Positions 1 to 10,607 of a stretch of 64,000 nucleotides of DNA are shown piece by piece. The notes under the pieces were generated by a model, which searched no databases, had not been told where the DNA came from, and saw nothing but the letters and a program-made list of their open reading frames with translations. The stretch's first letter is position 1; each line of letters opens with the position of its first letter. Source of the stretch: Siniperca chuatsi (taxonomy: Eukaryota > Chordata > Actinopteri > Centrarchiformes > Sinipercidae); NCBI RefSeq assembly GCF_020085105.1, contig NC_058063.1, positions 16,539,262-16,603,261 on the forward strand, read 5' to 3'. The translations under genes and the position numbers were made by a program.

Positions 1-131
1 TGGACTTCGTCCACTGTGCAACAAGTCAGGAAGTGAAAATGACACAAGATACAGGAAACATATTCAAATACACACTGGCAGTTTTGTCACTCGACTAATT
101 GTCTCTCCACAGTTACTTCACTTTTCACAAC

Positions 132-138
132 ATGGACG
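132..138 (+). other. Candidate first coding exon of GIMAP-like copy 1 (decayed splice donor)
   Basis: ATGGACG occurs here in a context (ACAACATGGACG) matching the clear first exon of GIMAP copy 2 at 8334-8340. In copy 2 the exon is followed by GTGAGT. Here the next bases are TTAATT, so the phase-1 donor seems lost. An IRF-like half site (GAAGTGAAA) lies about 100 bp upstream. Calling this an exon rests only on the resemblance to copy 2. Confidence 0.4.
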
Positions 139-1087
139 TTAATTTCTTTCAGTTATTCCTGTCAGGACTGAACACTGCACATTAAGTTGCAAGATGCAGA
201 AATGTAAATAATGGTTCTGTTTTAAATAATTTCTGACAGTTTACAGGTCCTAGGCTAAATTTAGATGACGGCCATAGATCTAATTGTGCTTTTGTTTCTT
301 TTTTTTTTACTTAATGCTAATAGTGATCCTTGCATACTTAGAGTGAAAATTAGAGTGTGTGATTATCATTAATTATTTGATTGCACCGGAGATTTACTCT
401 GTTCGGAAATTAGCTTAAATCCTCTACAGGAAACGAATCCATTACTCCAACAACTCTACAGAGTGAGACGTCCTCTCTGCTACTGATTGCGTCACGTTCT
501 TCCAGTTAAACTTTCCTTAATAACATAATCAATGATTTAAGCTTATACATTTAATAGTTTTGAACCAGGACCTCCAGTGGATGAAGTGTCTCGTGAAAAA
601 TGAGGTGCGCCAAATTTCGTAGTCTACCGCAGAAATTTCAATGTGTCAGATACACATTTAATCAACATTTAGGTAATTATAAGTATCAGACTGGACACAG
701 TGTTTAGATACCCAATAATAAAGGACTCAGATCGCCAAAATAAAACCCCTGATCATCTCGATTAAAAGCTGTTTACAAAATGATCCTCAGTGTTCTTTAC
801 CACAATACATTAACTTATATTGTTGAACAGTGATTGGTATACTGTTAGATACATAAGATGTTCTTAATCATTATTTAGCTCGTGGGCCTCTCTTTATGTA
901 TTGACACCATTATTTATTCTCTTATTGTGCTAATGCAGCTATTTTAGTACAAACAGCTTTCCCTTTCCATTGTGATTTTTGACCAATGAGGATTTTTTTG
1001 TAATTGAGCTCATGTGTCTCTTTTTATATATGAAAACAACCAAAACACACACATGTACAGTATTATTAATTGATTATTCTCTTTCAG

Positions 1088-2020
1088 TGTCAAACAGGAA
1101 AATTGTCATCCTGGGAAAAACTGGATCTGGGAAAAGCAGCCTGGCTAACACCATATTTGGAGAGAAACTGTGCACGATCGGCCATTCTCCCAACTCTGAA
1201 ACAAGTGAATGTCAAGCAAAAACCAAATCTGTCAATGGAAGAAGCATCACTTTGATTGATACTCCTGGTTTCTTTGACACAGATAGATCTGAGGAGGAGC
1301 TGAAGCCTGAGATAGTGAGGTGTATCACAGAGTGCGCCCCTGGGCCTCATGCTTTTCTCATTGTGCTTAAAGTGGAGAGATTCACAGAGCAGGAGCAGGC
1401 TGTCATCAACAAAATACATCAATACTTTTCTGAAGAAGCTTTAAAATATGCAACAGTTGTCTTTACTTATGGAGACGAGCTCCATGAAGGACAGACAATT
1501 GAGGATTCTGTCTGAATAAGATGATGAGTGATCTGGTGAAGAAATGTGGCAGCCGGTGCCACGTCATTGATAATAAACACTGGAACAAAAATCCAAAGGA
1601 TAAAAACAGGAGCAACCAGTTCCAAGTGGAGGAGCTTCTTAAGTCAATAGACAAGATGGTGATGGAAAACAAGGGAAGCTGCTACACCAATGAGATGCTA
1701 CAAGCAGTGGAGGAAGAAATACAACAAGAGGAGGAGCAGATTAGACTGTTATCAGGAAACATGTCAGAGGAAGAGGTCAGAGTGCAGGCTAAGGTCAATG
1801 TATCCACAAAACTTTTGGTCAGATTAGCAGGTATTGGAACAGGTGCATTGTTAGGAGCTTTGCTTGGTGTAGTAGTGCTGGGTGGATTAGTTGTCAAGCA
1901 GTGATGGGAGGTGTTACAGGATATCATGCAGCTGAGGGAGTAGACACACCACAGGAAGCAGCGAAGAAGGCAATGGAGGCTGTCAAGAGACTCTTACAGT
2001 CAAAGTCAAAACAGAGTTAA
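1088..2020 (+). pseudogene. GIMAP/AIG1-family GTPase copy 1, main exon, frameshifted
   Basis: GIMAP proteins are immune-associated GTPases with one large exon carrying the AIG1 domain. After an acceptor ending TTTCAG, the frame gives the P-loop GKTGSGKS (G1), DTPGFFD (G3), the AIG1 box LIVLKVERFTEQEQ, and TYGDEL in the G4 position. A small deletion near 1506-1530 then breaks the frame and yields a TGA at 1513. The rest of the domain (VKKCGSRCHVIDNK, then a helical region) continues in another frame. A second shift near 1895 separates the glycine-rich hydrophobic tail from the final YHAAEG segment, which ends at TAA 2018-2020. A polyadenylation signal AATAAA is at 2553. It is a host gene relic. 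Assembly indels are an alternative, but two shifts plus a poor exon-1 donor favour true decay. Confidence 0.85.
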
Positions 2021-2080
2021 AACCTATAATGAGCCATGACTCTTGAAGAAGTCGGAGATAATATATGATTTAAAAGTCAT

Positions 2081-2520
2081 ATCTCCTTGTAGATCAAATG
2101 GAAATCTTACTCTAAAAATATTTAACCATTGAGCTGATTATGTTTATTCATTTGTAATATGTAATAGGTTGCACTTCTTGTCTGTTATTCCTGTTTCACG
2201 AGCTAACCACAGAGTGTTGGTTTGATATGTTGTCCAGTGCATGTACTGTAAACTGTAACCACAAACCACCAAGATAAAACATTTTTAACAGCATCTGTAG
2301 AGAAGAATTTAAAGATTGTTTAAATCAAACAAGTGTACGCTCTTGGCTGTATTTCTGTTATATCATTGCTCAGCATTTCCTGTTGCAAAAGCTAACCAGA
2401 AAATATCTCTTAATGTATGTACAACATGATTTTGACAGGCCTTCTGATGCTCCTGCTAAAAGAGTTGTGGTTCTTTGTGGATTACAATGAATCACTAAGG
2501 CAAATATAAAGAATGAATAA
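2081..2520 (+). repeat. GIMAP 3' flank, duplicated at 4405-4835
   Basis: The stretch downstream of GIMAP copy 1 recurs at about 4405-4835. Shared parts include GTGATTATGTTTATTCAT-type sequence (one base differs), a stretch around GTTTAAATCAAACAAGTGTA, and AAGCTAACCAGAAAATATCT. The second copy has no GTPase exon in front of it, so it probably marks a lost GIMAP gene. Confidence 0.6.
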
Positions 2521-2654
2521 ACTGAAACCTATGAAAAATCGTCATTTGAGCAAATAAAGTTTTACTTGGTAAGGTAATCAATTTATGAATGGTACATTGG
2601 GATAATTAAATTGATTTCATAACAGAGGAGGTAAAATATGTTTAGCAAAGATTA

Positions 2655-2995
2655 CTGCAAAGAGTGAAACAAGACTAAGAGTCTACAGCCATGCTAGCAG
2701 CTCTGTGAAGCTATACTGAGGCACAGCTAATGTCAGCATGCTAACATCCTCACAATGTTGATGCTAACATGATGTTTAGTAGGTGTAATGTTAATCATGT
2801 CATCATGTTAGTTTAGCATGTTAGGTTTTGATAATTAGCACAAAACATATAGTACAGTTGAGGCTTATGTCATTGATCGGGTGTTTTGCAGATATTTGAT
2901 CATGAACCAAAGTATTGGACAATTTGCAATATTAATCTGCTAGTGTCGCTAGAGAAAAAGTCAGAGGATCACCAAAGTCATTATTAAAAGTTAGT
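2655..2995. repeat. Dispersed fish repeat ('ATGCTAACAT' type)
   Basis: This stretch is rich in CATGCTAACAT motifs and ends with an ACCAAAGTATTGGACAA to AAAGTCAGAGGATCACC segment, which I recall as a common teleost interspersed repeat. A related, opposite-facing piece lies at about 9350-9450. The recognition is from memory and the boundaries are approximate. Confidence 0.45.
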
Positions 2996-3380
2996 TTACT
3001 ATCACTAAACTGTGGCCAACACAAAGGATATAAGTTTGTAGGCCAATAGCTATCCAACATGCTACTTTTCATAATTTTTCTTGTATAATATTTGCTTTAT
3101 TCCAGTGTAACATGTACCGTTACTGTACTACATAATTCATTTATAGTTTCCTCAGGATTTGTTGCCACAGCCTGTAGCTGTCCACACTTTTCTTTGAATA
3201 ACAGTTAATTGTACATTTTAACACCTTTTGTTGGTCCTGTTCTATCTCTATAAATTTCAGCATGAACACAATGCTGTGTAATGCTCCCAGAAAATGCCTT
3301 GTAATAGTCAGTATCATGTTTGGATCCCTGCCGGCAGTCTCATGTTAATTCTTGTTTGACCACAGCGATTGAACTCCCCA

Positions 3381-3412
3381 AATGCCCCCACACTGTGAAG
3401 TGTGGGGGCATT
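3381..3412. repeat. Small perfect hairpin
   Basis: AATGCCCCCACACT (3381-3394) pairs perfectly with 3399-3412 around a GTGA loop, giving a 14-bp stem rich in G-C. There is no adjacent gene or T-tract. It is probably an incidental palindrome or part of a repeat. Confidence 0.6.
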
Positions 3413-3839
3413 AGGGCATTAGACACTAGAATAAAACCTTTGTCAGGAGAAAAGACACACACACACATACACACAATATCCTTGTTATCTTTAGTTAATA
3501 AGGTTTTGAAAATAATACTTTATCTCTTCTTATGCCTTGGTAACAAAGTACCAGTACTAGAAATTTTGAAAGAAAGAATTTGATCAAAGAAAGCTTTTAG
3601 TTAAGCCAATAAATATTTTATTTTAAAGCCTGTGATGGAATGTGTTTTGTGCTGTGATTGTGATTAGCCTACATTATGTGTTGAAGTTTTCATACGGCAG
3701 TGATACAAGTGATAAAGACAATTGCAACATGCCTTTGTTGCTCCCGCTATCACCTTGCATTCAGTAGGGAAATTAAATGGGTGGCAAAAATGCACTCTTT
3801 TCTTTACAGGCATTGTTGACTGTGAGTTAAGGTTACTTC

Positions 3840-4155
3840 TTGTCCTTTAAAAGGAGCACCATACATGCAGATAAGTAGACATTCTGAATCACGAGTTTAG
3901 ACCCTTTATACAACTGCCAACATGGATAACAAACTATTTGGTAGAAAGATAATAGTTCCTACATGAAACTGCTCACAACAAATCTGTGGATTATCTTAAG
4001 CAGTCCCATTATATTAAAAAAATGAGGACATCTCTACGGCAGATATCTCCAAAACTCGGCAACTCACACCAAAACAATCTAGATGGATAAATAGTACTAC
4101 AGGTAAGAGGAAAAATACGGATTTGTGATTTTGGGGTGAACTGTCCCTTTAATGT
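3840..4155. repeat. Dispersed repeat, probable non-autonomous DNA element
   Basis: The stretch opens near CTTTAAAAGGAGCAC and closes near TGAACTGTCCCTTTAA. The inner part, ACGGCAGATATCTCCAAAAC followed by TCGGCAACTCACACC, is a motif I recall from widely repeated teleost MITE-like sequences. No coding potential is seen. Family assignment is from memory. Confidence 0.4.
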
Positions 4156-4404
4156 GCAGGATGCAGAAATTTAATAATAGCTGGGGGTTTTTTGGTCAAA
4201 TTATTTTTGCAGTGCATAGCTGCTACACTGAGATGGCTCCCAAAAGACTTTTCTTCTTTTTTTTACATAATGTAAATTGTGATGCTCTCATACTTAAAAG
4301 CTAAGGATGTGGATGTCACGAGCCGATCCTAAGTGACCGACACATGATTGATCAGGGCATATGTTAATCGATCGTTATCAGCTGAAATACTGTGAAGCCT
4401 GTAG

Positions 4405-4835
4405 ATTCAATGAAAATCTTGTTCTAAAGAAACTTCAACCATTGAGGTGATTATGTTTATTCATATGAAATATGTAATAGGTTGTGCTTCTTGTCTGAGC
4501 TTCAAACTTTAGTCACTTATTCTTTTTTCATGAGCTAACCACAGAGTGTGTTGGTTTGATGTGTTGTGTACTGTAAACTGTAACCACAAACCAAGAAGAT
4601 AAAACATTTTAACATCTTTTGTAGAGAAGATCTTAAAGATTGTTTAAATCAAACAAGTGTACGCTGTTGGCTGTATTTCTGTCTGCTCTTAAAATATTGG
4701 TCACTGTTTCCTGTTGCAAAAGCTAACCAGAAAATATCTCTTAATGTATGTACAACATGATTTTGTTAGACAGGCCTTCTGATGCTCCTGCTAAAAGAGT
4801 TGTGGTTCTTTGTGGATTACAATGTGAACAGTAAA
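4405..4835 (+). repeat. Second copy of GIMAP 3' flank
   Basis: This is the partner of 2081-2520. It includes the AAGCTAACCAGAAAATATCT segment and the region ending near GTGGTTCTTTGTGGATTACA. It is an orphan flank without its gene. Confidence 0.6.
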
Positions 4836-5535
4836 CAAATAAAAATTTTATTTGAGCAAGTTTTTTAATTAATTGATGGGACGTTTGAATCTAGACTCAA
4901 CCTAATAGTGTCACTAGATGTAAAAGTCTCTGCACACCATGAATGTCATCCTTTGAGCCAGATTAAAATTAATAATACAAAATATAATCAATAAATCAAG
5001 TATGATAGGGTAGGGTTAGGGTTTGATTATAGATTAAGATAAAACTATATTGATCCCCATGGGGAAATTCACAAGATACCCAGCAGATAAAGTAGCTAAA
5101 ATTTGCCCCACCTTTAGCGGCTTCAACATTAAAGTGATGCTTACACATTAATGCATCAATAGTTTTAATCCAATAATATAATAAACATTATTCTGAAATG
5201 GGTCATTATGCATAATGAGTACTTTTACTTTTGGTACTTTAAGAATATTTTGATGCCAATACTTTTCTACTTTTGCATAAGTCAAAATTTTACGGTGAGT
5301 ACTGTGGTATTGCTAGAAAACATCTTGAGTATTTAGTCGAGCAATTAAGACAGCCAAGAAAACTGGATGTCAGCTATCTCACATAATTTAAAGAGAGGGA
5401 ACCACATCCTGGACTGGGAGGAGGCCAGAACTGTTTGAGAAGTGTCTGAGGAATTTGGTAGAGCTACTGCTGATGCAGTCAAGATTATTCAGGTTACTCA
5501 CGTTAAAAAATAAATCTAAGTGGCATGTTATTGTG

Positions 5536-5561
5536 CACTCCTGGTTTCTTTGATGCAGATA
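5536..5561 (+). pseudogene. Micro-fragment of a GIMAP G3 region
   Basis: These 26 bases match the GIMAP exon around the G3 motif (coding TPGFFDAD) exactly. The surrounding sequence shows no other recognisable GTPase. It is best read as a scrap of a deleted gene. The match is short, but it lies within a GIMAP cluster, which makes chance unlikely. Confidence 0.5.
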
Positions 5562-6365
5562 CAGGCCGGTAGCCAGGTCCATCCCTCAGGATGTTTTCTG
5601 CCACTTTTTTTCACTATTATTTCCTGTTAGCTTATACCTTGGGTCATATATCATAAGTTGATAACGAGCATCCCCAACTCCTGCCATTTGGTCTCAGGGT
5701 GCCCAAAACCCCTTTTTGGGACATGTTTCTGGCAAAATGATGTGAATGCAAATATTAAGGTACTACAATTGCATAAATAGTCATACAAGTATGAAGTTTT
5801 GCAGGGAGAACAAAAGGGAAAGTAGCTAAATGAGATTCTATTTTAAAATATCACCCAAAACATCCCTAAAAAGACTGTCTGCTTGATAAAGTCTAATCAA
5901 AAATGATTATTTTCCAGCACTTTATGGTAAATATCAAATCAGAGAAAACAGTAATTAGCCTTCCAAATGGGGGTAAGCATATTTAACATTTAACAACAGA
6001 CCTAGATAAACACTCTAAATGCAGCCAAAGGGAAAAACAACAACAGAAAAAGCCAAAGACAAGGGGACATCAAATTCCCAAAATGTTGTTATTGGCATAC
6101 CAAAATAAAAAGCTTGTAACAGAAGAACTGTAAGGCCAAAATGCATATATAAGGACTCATGTGAAAGGCAAACGTCATGGGAGCTAGTGAGTTTTTGGTT
6201 TATTGGTGTCCCCAGACCTTAACCCTGATCCGGTGCACCACAGATCCACAGTGAATTTTAAAAGGTTAATCATCATCATATGCATCATTTTCATCCTCTT
6301 CCTCATAATCATCGGTATTTGTATGTACCTATGTATGTATGTAACCCTTTTGCACATGATACTCC

Positions 6366-7180
6366 CCAAGTCAAGTCAAGTTTATTTATATAGCACATTT
6401 AATAGACTGGCTATGAAATGAAAATGTAGACTCATTGTGCTTCAAAATATAAGCAAAAAAGAAAAATAGGCAAAAATCATGCATGACAAAAACATACAAG
6501 ATACATATAAGATAAGGAGGTATTACATATATGGAAACACAAGATAAGATAAAAACAAGATAAAATGGTATTACAATAAAAATGGAATAAGATAAGTAGG
6601 TATTATCATTATTAATAAAAAATGAATGATAATGATAAACATACTGATTCTATGATAAAACCAGTTGACCACACACTTTGTACATGTTAACCACACATTT
6701 TAAACCTAACTAAAAGCTTGTGAAAAAAGGATATGTTTTTAGTCTGCTTTTAAAAGAAGATACTGTTGTAGCAGACCTGTCAGGGATACTCCAGGCTCCG
6801 CTACCCACTAACGATCCACACCTGCTCCCAATCACACTCCTGCTCCACATTAGCTCACAATCCCTGCACTCAACTCAGTATGTGTCTGACCTTGTTAGAA
6901 TGTAGTACTGACCATGCCACTCGGCATAAAACCCTAGATCTCCTTTCTCCAAGCGATCTCCCTCCTTCACACTTCTCTCTCTCCATACCCACTCTCTCTA
7001 GCTGTTATCAAGTAAAGAACACTCTTGTCCATCTCAGTGTCCCCTGCCTGTCTGTTCCGTAACAAGACCTTAGTTCATGTGGTAGAGAATTCCAGAGAGT
7101 AGAACCATAATGAATGAAGGAACCATAAGCTGATTTAGAATTGATTCTAGGTATAGTGAGGAGACCTTTACTTGATGATC
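6366..7180. repeat. Dispersed repeat interrupted by a solo LTR
   Basis: The segment begins with CAAGTCAAGTTTATTTATAT, a familiar start of a teleost interspersed repeat. It resumes after the LTR insertion as AGACCTTAGTTCATGTGG, then AGAGAATTCCAGAGAGTAGA. It abuts a GIMAP fragment near 7230, so it probably inserted into or next to an older GIMAP copy. Ends are approximate. Confidence 0.45.
6778..7064 (+). mobile_element. Solo LTR (retrovirus-like/Gypsy-type), 287 bp
   Basis: The element starts TGTCAGGG and ends CCGTAACA, so it has TG...CA termini. It is flanked on both sides by the 5-bp direct repeat AGACC (6773-6777 and 7065-7069). A TATA-like GCATAAAA and a polyadenylation-like AAGTAAAG lie in the expected order. 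No internal region is present, so this is a fossil solo LTR. It sits inside another dispersed repeat and is therefore younger than that repeat. Confidence 0.7.
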
Positions 7181-7229
7181 TAAAGGATCTGACCGGTGTG
7201 TATTCAATGAGCATGTCAGCGTCAGAAAA

Positions 7230-7390
7230 GATAGTCATGCCAGTCAAGATATTGATGGAAAACAACGGAGGCTGCTACACCAATGAAATACTACAAGAAG
7301 TCGAAGATGAAGAGCGCATTAAACTGTTATCAGGACACATGTCACAGGACGTGATCAGAAAACAAGCGAAAACCAACGTCAGACTACATA
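7230..7390 (+). pseudogene. GIMAP-like C-terminal helical fragment
   Basis: The translation contains MENNGGCYTNEILQEVEDEE followed by RIKLLSGHMSQD. This matches the helical region after the AIG1 GTPase core in the other copies (MENNGGYYVNKMLQAVEKEI). The P-loop part is missing and the sequence runs into unrelated DNA on both sides. It is the remnant of another GIMAP gene. Confidence 0.75.
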
Positions 7391-8333
7391 GTCACTTGCA
7401 ATGTTTGCAGATTTTAATCGGAATTTCTGAGGTTCCCCAAAATAGCAAACAACTGTGTAGTTTGTGATATTCTCAAAGACCAGAATAAACTTACAGCCCT
7501 TATTGGATTTATAAGAAAGAAGTAATCTGGCTACAGGCCACACTTTAAACACTAAGGGCTTATTGTTTTCAGTCTGTTTCCTTGTACAGCTGATTCCCAG
7601 AAGTTGGATATAGATGCTGCCAATAAAAACACTGTGTGTCTCACTCAGAGACAAAACACTCCACCCTAAAAAGGTATGAAAAGGTGCAGCTGCCATCCTC
7701 ACTCTTTCACACGAAATAGAGTATCCCATTTATTATGTAAGCTATTCTTGATGCCTTTAACAAGAAACCTAATTCTAAAGGAAATTGTGCTTTTCACTAT
7801 ACAGTATAAATGTAAAATGCACTCATAGCACTGAGTTTTTAATCACCTTTAGTGGTGGGGAAATATGGAATTTTGAAGGCAGTGAATGGAGTTTTTATGT
7901 TTTATTCTTGTTGCTGTAATTCTTTTCTATTTCTCTTATTATCACTTGTTATTTATTTTACCTGACTGTTTTATTACCGTGCCTTTTGTCATGTTATGTT
8001 ATGATTTTACAAAATTCTGTTCTACAAATAGTAATTTAAAAATAATTAATGTGTTTTTACATGATTCTGATAGGTGTAAAAACAAAACATTAATTAAATG
8101 CATTGAACATGAATTTGATTATGTTATTTTCATTTGAGTTTTTACTTACGCTTTGACATATTTTGCATAATCAAGGCCTGTATCAGGAGCTCATAGGTGA
8201 TACTCTTTCCATTGTTCAGGTACAGCTAATCAACAAGTCTAACCGGTAGAAAATGAGAGTACAGTCAAACCACAGCAAGAGAACAAAACATCCAGCAAGG
8301 ACGAGTGCCTACAGTGATTTGTTTTCTGACAAC

Positions 8334-10607
8334 ATGGACGGTGAGTTGAGCTTTATCAGTGCAGTGGTGAAGGAATTATTCATATTCTTTATGTAGTAAA
8401 AGTGACAACACCATACTGTAAAAATACTTACAAGTAAGTCTCACATTGAAAATGTAACTAAAGTAAAAGCATGTGAGTATTATCAGCAAAATGTATTTGA
8501 AGTATCAAAAGTGAAAGAAAAATGGGCCCTTTTATTATGAAATTCTTATGGGTGATGCATGAATGTGTAGGTAGCATTTTGCTGTTGTAGCTGGTTAAGG
8601 TGGAGCCACCTTTAACTACTTTGTATACTGTTGGGTAGTTTAATCTTTAACAGTGCATGATATTTTCATCCTGTGTTTTGTATGAACAATCTTGGTAAAG
8701 TAACTGGTAACTATATCTGTCAGGTAGATATAGTGGAGGAAAATATTTTCCTCTGAAATGTAGAAGAGTAGAAGTTTAAAGCAGAATGAAATGGAAATTC
8801 TTAAGTGGAGTTCAAGTACCTAAAATGTGTACTTAAGTACCATTTTGAGTAAATTGATTTAGTAACACTGAGCAACATGCTGTACATAATTCTGCCACAC
8901 ACAGAACTTTATCCATCTACAATTCACTCACTGCTACGAAACAACTGAGATATTGGAAGAATTTCCATGACATCAGGAGGAAATGTAATCACTTGATGAT
9001 CCCTTAACTTTTAATCTGGCACCATCATCAGGCCAAAATACTATTTGTTCAATACTACTTGATGTAAGATATAAAATGCCTAAATAAAAAACAATCAAAA
9101 AACAAACAAGTGAAATATAATACACATTGCTATATTAATTTACTTTGTATGTATATATAAACAAATTCAAGCTAAATAATTGTCCTTTAACATATGTTTT
9201 TCATATCATTATAACACAGTAAATGCATACAAAAAAAGGAAATGCATATAACCATGTGTGTTGTATTTCACATTATTTATTTGATTTGTTTTATTTTATG
9301 TATTTTAAATCTTCCATATTGTGTTTAGTGCTATTTAACAATTGTTGGCACGTTAACACACTAAACTAAGACAATGATAAACATTTCACCTGCTGAACAT
9401 CAGCATGTTAGCATTGTCACTGTGAACATGTTGGCATGCTGATGGTACCTTTTGGTATTTTTCACTATTCTCTGAGTTTACAGACCAAACAAATAATCAA
9501 ATGAGAAAATAATCAGAGCCAAAATGTCAGGTTAACAGAACAAGTAAAAGTGAAATGTAATGTATTTATACAGAGTCATTGTTGTCTTCTAGTACTGACT
9601 TCAAGGAGGATCGTCCTACTGGGAAAAACTGGATCTGGGAAAAGCAGCCTGGCTAACACCATATTTGGCGAGAAACTGTTCACCACAAACCATTCTCCCA
9701 ACTCTGGAACAAGAAAATGTCAAACAAAAACCAAATCTGTCAATGGAAGAAGCATCACTTTGATCGACACTCCTGGTTTCTTTGACACAGATAGATCTGA
9801 GGAGGACATGAAGCCTGAGATAGTGAGGTGTATCACAGAGTGCTCTCCTGGGCCTCATGCTTTTCTCATTGTGCTTAAAGTGGAGAGATTCACAGAGCAG
9901 GAGCAGGCTGTCATCACTAAAATATGCCAATGTTTCTCTGAAGATGCTCTAAAATATGCTGCAGTTGTCTTCACTCATGGTGACCAGCTCCCGGAAGGAA
10001 TGAAAATTGAGGAGTTTGTCAGTCAGAATAAGAATCTGAGTTGTCTGATGAAGAAGTGCGGAGGCCGTGCCACGTCATTGATAATAAATACTGGAAGAAC
10101 AACGAAGAGGACGACTACAGGAGCAACCAGTTCCATGTGGCAGAGATATTCAACACACTAGACACAATGCTTGAGGCAAACAAAGGATGCTACTATACGA
10201 ATGAGATGCTACAAGAAGTGAAAAGAGAAATACAGAGAGAGGAAGAGCGCATTAGACTGTCATCAGGAAACATGTCACAGGAAAAGATTAGAAACAAGGC
10301 TAAAATTAGCGTTTTTGACACGTTATTGATCAGATCAGCAAGTATTGCAACAGGTGCGTTGTTAGGAGCTTTGCTTGGTGTGGCAGAGATGGTTACAGCA
10401 ACTGTTAGAAATATTCAGGACCTTTCAGATTTTTCAGCAAGAGCAAGAGGAACAGTTGCATTGGCCGCTCAAAGTGGCGTAGTAAAGGGTGGTCTGATAG
10501 GATATAATGCAGCTGAAGGGGCAGAAACTCCAGTGGAAGCCATCCAGAAGACAGCGGAGGCGGTCTGGAACCAATCTTGGGGTGCAGCACAACAAAACAA
10601 CAAATAG
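8334..10607 (+). pseudogene. GIMAP/AIG1 GTPase copy 2, two exons, single 1-bp frameshift
   Basis: Exon 1 is ATGGACG (8334-8340) with donor GTGAGT. Exon 2 starts at 9593 after TCTTCTAG. The phase-1 join gives MDVLTSRRIVLLGKTGSGKS, carrying the P-loop. G3 is DTPGFFD, the AIG1 box is LIVLKVERFTEQEQ, and the G4-position motif is THGDQL. At about 10065 one G is missing (GGCCGTGCC against GGCCGGTGCC in the sister copies). This moves CHVIDNKYW and the rest into the next frame, which stays open to TAG 10605-10607. With that base the gene would be complete, including the glycine/alanine-rich hydrophobic tail. AATAAA lies at 11164. It may be a young pseudogene, an allele, or an assembly error. As written, the product would lack G5 and the C-terminal helices. 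Confidence 0.85.

Noticed and set aside
7886-8137. Open frame of 83 codons with a hydrophobic, Phe/Leu-rich product
   Set aside because: It is AT-rich sequence with no recognisable motif, no splice context and no copy elsewhere in the window. The hydrophobicity follows from the T-rich composition.
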